A stretch of DNA of 64,000 nt from Glaciihabitans arcticus. Lineage in GTDB: Bacteria > Actinomycetota > Actinomycetes > Actinomycetales > Microbacteriaceae. Location: contig NZ_SISG01000002.1 in the NCBI RefSeq assembly GCF_004310685.1, positions 1 through 64,000 of the forward strand, given 5' to 3'. Shown here one piece after another: positions 1-10,000 of the stretch. A program made the position numbers and the translations under genes. The first letter of the stretch is position 1; the number at the start of each line of letters is the position of its first letter. The notes under the pieces were generated by a model, which did no database searches, was not told the DNA's origin, and was given only the letters and a program-made list of their open reading frames with translations.

Positions 1-950
1 CGTTCCGCCGTCTGCACGGACACCGGCGTCGGTGAGCCCTCGATCCGGGCGTGACCGGTGCGGGTGTCGAGCGACTCAGCGGCCACGAGAATCTTCACCA
101 CCGGTCCACCCGTGCCGAGTAGCTGGGTGGAGTCGGTGTCGGCGCCGGCGGTGAGGAGGTGGGCGAAGGTGTCTGAGGCCAGCTGCTCCGTTGTGCGGGT
201 GTCCGCGGTGATCGCCTCGGCCAGGGTCGCGTCGGTCGGGTTCACGAACCGGGGTCCCCCACGCCGGGGGGAGGTGGCCCGGTCGAAGAGGTCCCCGACC
301 GCTGCTGCGGTCTCGGGATCCATGACCCAGCGCAGGTGTGCACCGCCATCGGGGGTGCGCCAGAACGTCAACGACCTCCGCGCGTGGGCGGCAGCCTCCC
401 GGTCGGCGATGCCGTCCTCATCGAGGGCATCCCGCGCATCCCGGGCGAGACGCTGCAACCGGTCGGCATCCAGGGACGGGGCGACCTCGCACAGCCCGGC
501 AGACGCCTCGGCAAGCACCGCGGCGGTGATATCGGTGGTGGGAACGCCCAGCCCGGTACGAATCGCAGCCGCCGCCTCAACCGACAGCGTGCCCTCGGTC
601 AGAGCAGCTGCGACGGGCGCAAGCCACGGCTCGATATCGGGCGACGAAGCAAGTGATCCGATGGCAACGGCCGTCCGCGCATCCCGTTTCGTCGACCCGG
701 TCGTGACCCGCACCAGCTCCTCGGGGGTGCGGTGCCCGGTTCGCTGTGCCAACCCCGAAGACCCGAGAGCGGGAGCCGACCGGCGCGCAACCTCACCGGC
801 GATCAGGGCCGCGTGCGTGGCGGCAGCGCGCTGCACGAGGGCAACACGCTTGCCGAGGGCGAGTAGCACGTCATCCGACACCGCAGAAAACACCGTGGGC
901 GCAGCGTCAAGCGCAGAGAGTGCTGCGCCATACGGGTCGGGAAGATTCAT
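1..950 (-). CDS. DUF222 (13E12-type) HNH endonuclease family protein, 3' part outside window
   Basis: The reverse strand is open from an ATG at 950 to the left edge, giving about 316 residues without a stop. The translation begins MNLPDPYGAALSALDAAP and runs through the helical DUF222 region, with stretches such as HRTPEELVR, GTLSVEAAAAI and HLRWVMDPETAAAVGDLFDRA. In this family a C-terminal HNH nuclease domain normally follows, and it would lie beyond the edge. Members are multicopy in actinobacteria (the mycobacterial 13E12 repeat proteins) and their activity is largely uncharacterised. A weak GAGG lies close to the ATG, and a perfect SOS box sits just upstream, so DNA-damage induction is likely. 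The 301-aa frame on the other strand is a shadow. The family call is from recalled sequence character, not a search. Confidence 0.85.
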   Translation of the reverse strand, partial: MNLPDPYGAALSALDAAPTVFSAVSDDVLLALGKRVALVQRAAATHAALIAGEVARRSAPALGSSGLAQRTGHRTPEELVRVTTGSTKRDARTAVAIGSLASSPDIEPWLAPVAAALTEGTLSVEAAAAIRTGLGVPTTDITAAVLAEASAGLCEVAPSLDADRLQRLARDARDALDEDGIADREAAAHARRSLTFWRTPDGGAHLRWVMDPETAAAVGDLFDRATSPRRGGPRFVNPTDATLAEAITADTRTTEQLASDTFAHLLTAGADTDSTQLLGTGGPVVKILVAAESLDTRTGHARIEGSPTPVSVQTAE

Positions 951-967
951 ACCTCAATACTGAACCT

Positions 968-983
968 TCGAACACATGTTCGA
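968..983 (-). promoter_or_regulatory. LexA-binding SOS box
   Basis: The palindrome TCGAACACATGTTCGA is a perfect match to the actinobacterial LexA consensus TCGAAC-N4-GTTCGA. It lies 18-33 bp before the ATG of the DUF222 gene, where bound LexA would cover the promoter or start region. SOS boxes upstream of 13E12/DUF222 genes are known in mycobacteria. Confidence 0.85.
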
Positions 984-1000
984 GCGCGTTTTCCACAGGC

Positions 1001-1036
1001 GGAAAAGAAAGGGCGGCCGACTCTCGTCGACCGCCC
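1001..1036 (-). terminator. Rho-independent terminator of the first giant secreted-protein gene
   Basis: On the minus strand GGGCGG and CCGCCC form a stem that is extended by CGAC/GTCG around a GAGA loop. The T-rich run TTTCTTTT follows directly. It starts 22 bp after the stop codon of the 1935-aa gene and separates it from the SOS-controlled gene. Confidence 0.8.
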
Positions 1037-1058
1037 CGTCCCGTCCCGCTAGGTGCTT

Positions 1059-4000
1059 CTAACCCGCGGAGACCCCGGCACAGCCGACCGTCTCGGCGAC
1101 GACTGCTGACGGTGCCGTGGTGAACGTTCCGGCCGTGTAACCCGAGCGCTCCGCGAAGATCACGGCACGGAACTTGTAGCCGGCCTGCAGGCCGTCAGGC
1201 GTGAAGGTGTTCGTCTCGCCGCCGACGTTCTGCCATTCTCCCGAGTTGCCAAGCGAGCCCTGCCAGTTGTAGCTGAACTTCAGCCCGTCCAGGTTCCACA
1301 CACCGGTGGTAGCCACCAGGGGCGAGCACTCCTTGGCGAGACCGGTGATCTTGCCGCCGAGAGCGGCGGTGGTCGTGGGCGCCGCTCCCGCGATGACCTT
1401 GACCTCGCTGGCGAACTCCGCGCGGGAGTAGAAGCCGACGCGCTTGGCGGTGACCTCCACCGTCAGGCTGTCGCCGATGTGGTCACTGAGCGGCGTGTAC
1501 TTTGCCGTCGTGGCACCCGGGATGGCGACATCGTTGCGGTACCACTGGTAGCTCAGGGTCGGGGAGAGCGTCCACGTTCCGGGAGTCGCCGTGAGAGGAA
1601 CGCCCACTGCGCCACTTCCTGCGATGCTCGGTGCGGCGGTCGCGCTGATCTCGTCACGTCCGACGATCCAGATCTGGCCGGCCGAGTACGTTGCCGAGGC
1701 GTGTCCGGCGCGACTGTAGGTCACCCGCAGCTCGATGCGTGAGTCGACGTCGGTCAGCAACGTCGTGTACGCCGCCTTGGTGGCCTTCGGGATCGCAACG
1801 GACGCGCCCTCACCGACCGCGCGGTACCACTGGTATCCGACGGCGAAGCCGGGGCGAACCTCCTCCACGCGACTGGTCAGCACGGCGCCGACTGGCTCGA
1901 AGAAGAAGTTGTTCACGTAGACGCCGTTGTCGGCAACAGCACCAAGGGCGACGACCTTCGCGGGCGACGAGTACACCTTCGTGGCGAATGCCGTGGAGGA
2001 GACCGTCACCTTGAGGCTGATGGGCTTCTTCACCTGGGCTGCGATGGGCGTGTAGAAGGGGCTGGTCGCACCCTTGATCGCGACCGCTCCCGCGTACCAC
2101 TGGTACTTGGGTGCGTCGATGGTAGCTCCATCAGGCAACTCACCCGGAGCGGGAACGAAGGAGGACACTGCGCCCACCTGCGGGTCGGAGATCGTGAACG
2201 CAAGGGCCGGAGCCGTTACCTTCTGTGCGATCAGGCTGATCGACCTGGTCTTGTAACCCTCGAGTACGTAACTGACACGCACCTCGATGACCTTGCCGAG
2301 GTTCGTCGCACCCCGCGCCAGTGTCGGCGAGTCGTAGATGTCTCCATCCTCTGCCGTGACGAGGTTGCCCGCGACGTACCACTGGTAGCTGAAGTCACCC
2401 GCAGCCGGCAGGGCCGATCCGGGAACCACCGTGTAGGCGGCCGCCGTGGTCGTGATCTTCGGGGCGACCTTGACGGTCGTGTAGCCGAGGTCCACGGACC
2501 AGATGTTGTCGCCCCAGCCGGATCCGTTGACCTCGTCGCCGACCCTGGTGATGACTGTCTCACTGCCGGCCTTGGAGATCGTCTCGACCACGCGGATGTC
2601 GAGATCGAGGTCAGCAAGCGTCGGAACGTAGGTCGTGGCCGTGGCTCCGGGGATGTCCGAGTAGCTCTCGCCGTCGCGCCTCTGCCACTGGTAGGTGCGA
2701 AGCGTTCCCGTGACGTCGGTCGTTGCGGGCTTGACGGTGAGCTTGCCGCCGACGCGGATCGCTCCGTCCAGCTGGCCCGTGTACGTCACACCGGAGAGAA
2801 CCGTGATGACCTTGTTGACCGTCTTGCTGGGGGCGCGGACGACGCTGGGGGCGAATCCTGCCTTGGTGGCAGTGACGCGAACCGTCAGCTCCTTGCCGTT
2901 CAGCGTTGCCGGAACCACGAACTTCGCCGCGGTCGCCTTGGCGATCGGGGTGAAGACCTCACCGGTCACGGTGCCCCACTGGTAGGCGACTGCCGCACCG
3001 GTGATCGCGAAGGGCGACTCCGATTCGAATGTCGCTGTGACGGTGGATGACACGGCCGCCGATCCCTCGATGAACACCGATCCGGCGCGCTCCTCGAGCA
3101 GGCGCTGGTCGAGCACCGCAGCGACCTGCGCCGTGGTGTAGACCTTCGAGGCGTAGTACGGCGAGCTGGCCGTGACGACAACGCGGAGGTTCTTGCCCGC
3201 ATCCGCCGCAGTGACGACGTAGCTGGCCGCGGTGGCCTTGGCGATCGGCGCCCACTTCGCCCCCGTCTGGCGCTGCCAGATGTAGGTCGGGATGACGTTG
3301 CCGAACGGAACCGACAGGTTCGAGTCGACGGCGAGGCGCTGGCCGACGGTGACCGATCCGAGCAGCGGCTCGTCGCTGTCGGCAACGACGAGGGCGGGGG
3401 TGCCGCCCTCGGCGTACGCCGTTCCCTTGCGGGCCAGCACAACGATCGGTGCCGACGGGGCGATGCCTGCCTTGATGGCGGACACCCGCACGGTCAGCGC
3501 GAGCGCCTTCGAAATGTCTGCCGGGATGACGACCGAGCTGCCGGTCGCATAGGGCGCTTCCTCGTTGCTGTAACCGTTGTCGAAGAACCACTGGTAGACG
3601 GGCGTGGTTCCCGCAACCGACCAGGTACCCGGCGTGACCGTGTACTTGGTTCCGCCCGCGGCGACACCCTTGGTGACGACGGCGACGGTCGGCTTCTTGA
3701 CGCTGGTCGCGGCCACTCCGAGGGTTCCGGTGATCGAGGAGGTTTCGGTGGGCGTCGCGTCGGTGCGTCCGAGGCGTGTCGCCGTGACCATTGCCGAGAT
3801 CTCCTGGTCGACGTCTGCGTTCACGAGCGTGTAGCTCGATGCCGGCAGACCCGTGATCGCATCGCCGTTACGAAGCCAGGTGATGGTGGTGTTCCATCCT
3901 CCAGGCAGGTAACCCGGTGCGACGGTGACCACTCCGCCAGGGCTGGTGCGCGTGGCGGTGAGTGGGAGGGAGCCGAGCGCGATCGACGAGCCCGTGACGG

Positions 4001-6866
4001 GAGTCACTGCTTCCGTGATGACGCTGGTCGACTGGAAGTCCTCCGAGCCGTTGTACTGGCCGTTGCTGATGGTCACGCGAACCGAGATGTCCGATCCGAC
4101 GTCACCGCCCTGGACGTAGTAGTAGTCGCGCTGGCCACCGAAGATCGGGATGCCGTCGCGCAGCCACTGGTACGAGGCGGTTGCACGGTTCTGGTCCCAC
4201 TCGGCGTCCGCGATGAGCGGGGAGCCCGGGGTCAGTCCGTACGCGGTGTTGATCGTCGGTGCGGAGCCGAAGGTCAGCGGTGCGCTGACCTCAGCCTCGA
4301 TGTCGAGCGTGTTCTGTCCGACGACGGCCTCGATGTAGCCGGTGACGGAGCGGTAGACGGTACCGCTCGAGCTCTTGATGTAGGTCGAGTAGGTGTAGTC
4401 GCCCGGGATGAGGTCGATCGAGTACGCGCCGTTGCCCGTGATCTGGGCCGAGGCGAACTGCACGCCGTCCTCGCTGGTGAAGTCGATCCAGCTGGAGTTG
4501 TTGACCGCGACTGCAGGAGCCAGCTGGCCCGACACGGTCGCTGTCCTCGCGACGGTGGAGCTGGGAAGAGTTACCTTCGCAGCGATCTTGGTGATCTTGC
4601 CCGCCGTGACGGTGTACCGGGGGCCGGTGCTCGCTGCACTGTAGGTGTCGCCGAAGTTGTCAGCGTGGTAGCTGAGCGCGTAGGTGCCACTCGGCAATCC
4701 GCCGATGCTGAAAACGCCCTTCGTGCTCGTGTAGGCGAGATTGCGAGGCATCGGGATGCGCTGGTCACCGACGATCCTGACAGGGGTGACGTACAGGTCG
4801 CCCACGATGGGTCCGGTGATGGTTCCGGTCAGCGTGCCGCCCGGTGCCAGGGTCTTGTTGACGGAGGCGACTCCGCTGCGGCCCACGTAAACGGTGGGGA
4901 GAGCGTTGAGGTCCAGTTCGTCGGAGGTGTAGTCGCCGACGAACGCGCCGCTGGGCGAGCGCTGCGTCGAGAATGCGACCTTGTAGCTGCCCGGCTTGAC
5001 CGGAACGGTGTAGACGCCTGTCTTGCCGGTGAAACCGTATCCGGTGCTGTTCCAGGAGACGCCATCGAACTCGAAGACCTCGACCTCGACGCCGGCGATC
5101 GGCTTCTTGGCGGTCGACTTGACGACACCCGTGATCTTTCCGGCGGCGAGAAGGCCGAACGTGACCTTCTGCACCTCGCTCGAGTTGAAGGTCTCCGCGT
5201 TGATGAGGTTCTCATTGGTGAGCGGGGCGCCACCGAGGTACTGGGCGTAGAGCGTGGTGCCGTTTCCGTAGGTGTTCAGCGTGTATTCGGTATCGGGCTG
5301 GACCTCGAAGGTGGCGACGCCGGCCTTGTTGGTGATGCCGTAGCTGTAGATGTCCGAGTCGACATTGTAGTTACGCCCGCCGTCGGTCACTGCGACCGCG
5401 TTCACATAGACGCCCGCGACCGGCTTGTTGGCCGGGTCGAGGAGCGTGACTGTCGTGTATGCCGGAGCGGGGAAGAGCACGCCCGCGCTGACGTCGGAGT
5501 CGACGCCGGAGACGAGGCTCGGTGTGGTGCTTCCCGCGCCGTTGACCGTGGCGTAGTAGAGGTTGTAGTCGCCTTCTTCGGCCGTGACGATGATCTCGTA
5601 GGCATCTGCCTCGAGGTTCGGGATGACGGCGACGCCATCCTCATCGGTGTAGACAGGGGCGCTATAGCCCAGGTTGTTGAGACCGGTTCCCTGGGCGACA
5701 ACCCGGGCGCCCTCGACGAGCTCCGTGCCGAACTTGGCGGTGACCGTGAGTTCGAAGCCGGTGCCCAGTTCGACCTTGCCGATGTCGGTGCCTGAGGCGA
5801 TGGCCTGCGCGGTGGCGCCGCTCGGCGCGTTGTTGTACCACTCGCCGCTCAGGCCCTCGATGTTGGAGTCGAAGTAGATGCGGTAGTTGCCGGGCACGAG
5901 AGTGATGGTCTCGAAGTCTCCGTCGGCGGAGACACCGCCATTGATGTTCTCGGTGTTGGTGGGATCGTACGATCCGTCGGGGTTCGCCGGGAAGACGAAG
6001 AGGCTGACGTTCGAGAGGTCGGCGCCCGCGAAGTCGGCCGGGACGTCGATATCGCCGGTGATGGTCTGGCCCAATACGAAGCGTCCGTTCACGACAGCCG
6101 CGATGTTGCGGTTCACCGCGGTCGTGGGACCCGCCGCCGCCGAGATGTAGCCGTCGCCGTAGACGTTCGTTGCCCAGTCCGGCTGCGAGTACTGCGAGAA
6201 GGAGACGGCATAGTCGCCGGCACGCAGGCCGCCGATGGCGTAGTTCGAGATCGACTGGTCGTCGAACGAGATGTCGCGCTCGTACTTCCACTCCTGCACG
6301 CCCGTTGTGAGGTTCAGCTGCTTGCGGTAGGCGGTGACGCGCGAAGCGCCGTCGAAGGGGAGGTCGTCGGCACCGACGATGTCACCAGCCACTGTCGCAC
6401 CCGCGCTCAGGTCTGCCAAGAGGTCGTTGCTTCCCTCGTTCAGCACCGTTGCAAAGGCGGAATCGAAGTCGTCGATGACTTCGCCCGAGCGGCCCTTGAG
6501 GTATCCGCCGGCGTAGGACGCCGAAGACACGTCACCGTTGTCGATGCTGATGGCGTACTTGACCCCGGCCTGAAGGTTGTAGGTGTCAGTGAGTTCGACG
6601 TGGCCCGACGCATTCGTGTAGCCACTGGTGGAGTACACGTAGGAGCCGCCCTGGGCTCGAAGAACGTCGACACGAGCGTTCGCCACGCCTTCGCCGCCAG
6701 CGGTCACGTGAAGCGAGAGCTCGGCGCCCTCGCCTTCGACAGCCGAAGCCCCCACGGTCATGCCGGTGGCCAGCAGGCCTCCGAGGACGAGGGCGACGAT
6801 GCCACCCGTCGCGATCTTGCGTAGACGCGCGAGTGCGGATTCACGCAGTTCTGAAAGCTGGTTCAC
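1059..6866 (-). CDS. Giant secreted multidomain protein A (regulatory-like beta domains plus 11 Ig-like modules)
   Basis: This gene encodes 1935 aa from a GTG start with AGGAG 4 nt upstream. Residues 1-42 are a signal peptide ending GMTVGASA. Roughly residues 45-870 are repeated carboxypeptidase-regulatory-like beta domains, about eight of them, with G-x-V/I-x-G strands and segments such as KPIAGVEVEVFEFDG. The rest is an array of 11 Ig-like modules with the core YQWxRxGxxIxGAT, a Y-T/V-P strand, then D-x-G-x-x-L-x-V-x-V-T. The last module has a Cys early on and another near the C-terminus (VGCAGVSAG). There is no LPXTG motif, no terminal membrane helix and no SLH domain, so the protein is probably secreted or loosely wall-bound. 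It is the most divergent of four tandem paralogues and has about twice as many N-terminal domains as the others. Function is unknown; an adhesive, structural or carbohydrate-binding surface role is inference. Confidence 0.85.
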   Translation of the reverse strand: MNQLSELRESALARLRKIATGGIVALVLGGLLATGMTVGASAVEGEGAELSLHVTAGGEGVANARVDVLRAQGGSYVYSTSGYTNASGHVELTDTYNLQAGVKYAISIDNGDVSSASYAGGYLKGRSGEVIDDFDSAFATVLNEGSNDLLADLSAGATVAGDIVGADDLPFDGASRVTAYRKQLNLTTGVQEWKYERDISFDDQSISNYAIGGLRAGDYAVSFSQYSQPDWATNVYGDGYISAAAGPTTAVNRNIAAVVNGRFVLGQTITGDIDVPADFAGADLSNVSLFVFPANPDGSYDPTNTENINGGVSADGDFETITLVPGNYRIYFDSNIEGLSGEWYNNAPSGATAQAIASGTDIGKVELGTGFELTVTAKFGTELVEGARVVAQGTGLNNLGYSAPVYTDEDGVAVIPNLEADAYEIIVTAEEGDYNLYYATVNGAGSTTPSLVSGVDSDVSAGVLFPAPAYTTVTLLDPANKPVAGVYVNAVAVTDGGRNYNVDSDIYSYGITNKAGVATFEVQPDTEYTLNTYGNGTTLYAQYLGGAPLTNENLINAETFNSSEVQKVTFGLLAAGKITGVVKSTAKKPIAGVEVEVFEFDGVSWNSTGYGFTGKTGVYTVPVKPGSYKVAFSTQRSPSGAFVGDYTSDELDLNALPTVYVGRSGVASVNKTLAPGGTLTGTITGPIVGDLYVTPVRIVGDQRIPMPRNLAYTSTKGVFSIGGLPSGTYALSYHADNFGDTYSAASTGPRYTVTAGKITKIAAKVTLPSSTVARTATVSGQLAPAVAVNNSSWIDFTSEDGVQFASAQITGNGAYSIDLIPGDYTYSTYIKSSSGTVYRSVTGYIEAVVGQNTLDIEAEVSAPLTFGSAPTINTAYGLTPGSPLIADAEWDQNRATASYQWLRDGIPIFGGQRDYYYVQGGDVGSDISVRVTISNGQYNGSEDFQSTSVITEAVTPVTGSSIALGSLPLTATRTSPGGVVTVAPGYLPGGWNTTITWLRNGDAITGLPASSYTLVNADVDQEISAMVTATRLGRTDATPTETSSITGTLGVAATSVKKPTVAVVTKGVAAGGTKYTVTPGTWSVAGTTPVYQWFFDNGYSNEEAPYATGSSVVIPADISKALALTVRVSAIKAGIAPSAPIVVLARKGTAYAEGGTPALVVADSDEPLLGSVTVGQRLAVDSNLSVPFGNVIPTYIWQRQTGAKWAPIAKATAASYVVTAADAGKNLRVVVTASSPYYASKVYTTAQVAAVLDQRLLEERAGSVFIEGSAAVSSTVTATFESESPFAITGAAVAYQWGTVTGEVFTPIAKATAAKFVVPATLNGKELTVRVTATKAGFAPSVVRAPSKTVNKVITVLSGVTYTGQLDGAIRVGGKLTVKPATTDVTGTLRTYQWQRRDGESYSDIPGATATTYVPTLADLDLDIRVVETISKAGSETVITRVGDEVNGSGWGDNIWSVDLGYTTVKVAPKITTTAAAYTVVPGSALPAAGDFSYQWYVAGNLVTAEDGDIYDSPTLARGATNLGKVIEVRVSYVLEGYKTRSISLIAQKVTAPALAFTISDPQVGAVSSFVPAPGELPDGATIDAPKYQWYAGAVAIKGATSPFYTPIAAQVKKPISLKVTVSSTAFATKVYSSPAKVVALGAVADNGVYVNNFFFEPVGAVLTSRVEEVRPGFAVGYQWYRAVGEGASVAIPKATKAAYTTLLTDVDSRIELRVTYSRAGHASATYSAGQIWIVGRDEISATAAPSIAGSGAVGVPLTATPGTWTLSPTLSYQWYRNDVAIPGATTAKYTPLSDHIGDSLTVEVTAKRVGFYSRAEFASEVKVIAGAAPTTTAALGGKITGLAKECSPLVATTGVWNLDGLKFSYNWQGSLGNSGEWQNVGGETNTFTPDGLQAGYKFRAVIFAERSGYTAGTFTTAPSAVVAETVGCAGVSAG

Positions 6867-6948
6867 GATGCTCCTGTGCCAAGGGTTAATAGACGACAGG
6901 AATGATTCTGGGGTGGGGCCGGTCGGGGGTACTCAGGGTAAAACCCCC

Positions 6949-6963
6949 AACCCGATACGGGTT
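6949..6963 (-). terminator. Weak hairpin downstream of giant gene B
   Basis: AACCCG-TAT-CGGGTT forms a perfect 6-bp stem on the minus strand between giant genes B and A. A G5T4 run follows rather than a clean T-tract. It may be a weak terminator or a processing hairpin. Confidence 0.3.
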
Positions 6964-7039
6964 TTGCGGTGTTTTGCGCCCGGGGCCGAGAATGGGGCGA
7001 ATTTTCACCCCCATACGCGGGCCGGGATGACGTTGGACG

Positions 7040-10000
7040 TCAGCAGCCCGTATCGAGCACGGCCGCGGTTGGCAGGCTCTGGGCCGTTCCGACGGCCAGT
7101 CCGGTGCGGGTGGCCGTCACAACGACGAACAGCTTCTGCCCGATGTAGGCGCCGGTCGGAATGGTGAACTGGCTCAGCGTGGCACCGGGGATCGGGCCAT
7201 CCAGAGACGCGTGCCACTGGTAGGCGTAGCCGGCACCGTCGGCCGTCCAGACGCCACGAGTCGCCGTGAGCGTCGAGCAGCCCTTCGCCACTCCGGTGAC
7301 CTTCGGGGCGTTCACCCCGAGTGCGGTGGGCGCGGCACCGGGCGTGATCGTGCGGGCGTCCGTCGAGGCGGTGACCGGATTCCAGCCGGCGAGGCGAGCC
7401 GTGACCTTGGCGACGATGGCGTCACCGGAGTAGGCGGCCGGCGGCGTGAACGTTGCGGCCGTCGCGCCAGGGATCACCACGCCATTGCGCGTCCAGAGGT
7501 ATGTGTAGGCGGGCTTGACCCCGGCGAACACGGGCGGGATGACGCTGAGCGGAGCGCCCGCCACACCGGAACCGACCAGCTCGGCGGGCACGGTCTGCTG
7601 GAAGTAGCGGATGCCCACATAGATATTGCCCGATTCCTCGGTCCGACCCGTGAAGCCGGGGCGCTGAGCGGTGACGCGCACCCGGATCGACGCGTCCAGG
7701 TCGGCCGCAACGAGCGTATAGGTCTTCGCTGTCGCTTTCGGAATGTCGGTCAGCACGCCGTTGTCATCCCGGATCCACTGGTATCGGAAGGTGTGCCCCG
7801 CCGGGAAGTACGGCGTCGCAGTGATCACGGAGCCGACGTAACTGTTGCCGCTCAGGGAGACCGAGCCGTAGTGGGTGTCGCCCGGCTGAAGCACAACACC
7901 CGCACTCGTGTTCACGACCGGGTTGTAGCGATCAGTCGTGAGCGTGGCACGCAGGCTGATCGTCTTGCCGAGCTGGTCGGCCGTCGCGAGGTAATTGTGA
8001 TCGGTCTGGCCGGGGATCGGCGCCCCGTTCGAGAGCCACTGGTACGAGCGGGTGTAGGCCTCCCCGCCCCAGGCGGGCAGCGCGAAACTCGGGTCGCTGA
8101 AATACAGGTAGTCACCGACGCGCGTGCCATCGAAGGTGAACGCGGGCTGTGCGCTGGGCGCCGTTCCCCGAATCGCGACAGGTCGGATGATGCCTGCGAG
8201 GCCGCCGTAGGCCGGGGCGCCGGAGTCGTAAGAGATCTGCACCCAGATCGGCTTGCCCGAATCCTCCGGCTTGATCGTGTACGTGCGCGAGTCCTCGTAG
8301 GGAGGAGCCCAGCCATCGCCGACGTGCCACGCATACTTCACGTCGTCGGCTGCGGCCGCTGTCCATCCCGGGCCCCAGGTGACGGGACTCACGGTGAGTA
8401 CGTTGCCCACCCGTGTGATTGTCGGAGTCGAGGTCGGGTATTCGACCGAGGGCGTGATCGAGAGCTGCACGGTGGCAGCCGCGCGCGCCGTCGTGTAGCC
8501 CTTTTTCGCGGCGATCTCGACCACGCGCAGCAGGTTGCCGCCGGTGCCGAAAGCCGTGGCATCCGGAACATAGCTTGCACCGGTGGCGAGCTGCGCCCAG
8601 TTCGCCTCGGTCGCGCACGCCGCCGCGCACTTCTGCCAGATGTAGCTGCGAGTTACGCCCGGGATCTTCCAGCCGGCGGCGGACGAGGTGAGCGCGATTC
8701 CGACCTTCGCGCTGCCGGAGACGAGACCCTTGGCGTAGCCCGGGGCGGCGGTGTTGCCGATGAGGTTGGCGGCATCGAGCACTCGCGGCTCCGAGACGAT
8801 GGTGCGCGGTGCGAAGCCCGCCTTTGACGCGACGACACGCACGACGAGTGACTTCGATCCGAGTGCTGCAGGCGGAACGTAGCTCGCCGTGGTGGCCTTG
8901 GCGATGGCCGTGTAGCCCGCGGGGTAGCTCACGCACGAGGTCGCGCAGCTGAACCACGCGTAGGTCTGGGTGACTGCGGTCACCGGCCAGGTGATGCCCG
9001 TCGCTGTCACGGCAAGAGTCGGGGCGCCCGCGCCGCCGATTGTCACCGTTGCCGCCGCGGTTGCGAGATCCTGCCGCAGCAGGCCGACGCCGGCCGGGAT
9101 GGGCTGGAGCGCCACGTTCGAGTATCGCGGCGAGACGACCGTGACGCGCACTTGCAACGGTCGGCCGACGTCCGCGACGGCGACGCTGTAGGTGGCGGAG
9201 GTCGCTCCGGGGATGGTGGACCAGACGCCGGTGGCGAGCTGTCTTTGCCAGACGAAGGAGAAGGTGGGCAGAGCCGTCGCGTCGGGCGTCGTCCAAGTCC
9301 CGGGCACGGCGGTGAGCACGGTGGCGACGGGCACGGCCTGGCCGGCCGTGACGGAGGCGGCACCCTGAGTGACGGCAGGAGTGCCGCTGCCGGTCGGCAC
9401 GGCGCTCCCCCGACGCGCCACGAGAGTGCTGGACGCGGCGGTGTGGCCGAGCTTCACCGTCTGCACGCGCACGGTGAGAGACCTGCCGCTGTACAGATCG
9501 GGAACGTAGACGAAGCTCGCATAGGTGGCACCCGGGATCTCCACGCCGTCGGCGAACCACTGGTAGCCGAACCCCGGCACGGGCGACCATGTCCCCGATC
9601 TGACCGTGTAACGGATCTGACCGGCAGGCTGCCCGATGGTCGTCGCGGTGAGGGACGGAGCTTTCTTGAGCACGGGCGCGGCGAACCTGCCCACCGTGAC
9701 CGGACCGGCGATGCTGACCGAAGAAGTGGTGAAGCCCGCCTTGCTGCCTCGCACTCGCGCGGCGATCTGCGTGCCGCCGTCGGCAGGCGTCAACGTGTAG
9801 GCGACGCTGGTCGCGCCGGGGATGAAGACGCCATCCCGGGTCCACTGGTAGCTGTAGGTCAGGGCGGTCTGCAGGAAAGTCTGCGGCTTCGCGACGATCT
9901 TCATGCCCGGCAGGTACGTGCCCGACGCGATGCTCGCCGGGGCGACGGCGCTCAGCACCGGTCCGGCCGTCACGACGAGCGGCGCCGTTACACCGACCAC

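Noticed and set aside
58-963. 301-aa open frame on the plus strand at the left edge
   Set aside because: It is antisense to the DUF222 gene, has Ser/Arg/Ala-rich shadow composition, and has no recognisable domain or ribosome site.
985-1000. TTTTCCACA taken as a DnaA box
   Set aside because: It is a single copy with one mismatch and no origin-type neighbourhood.
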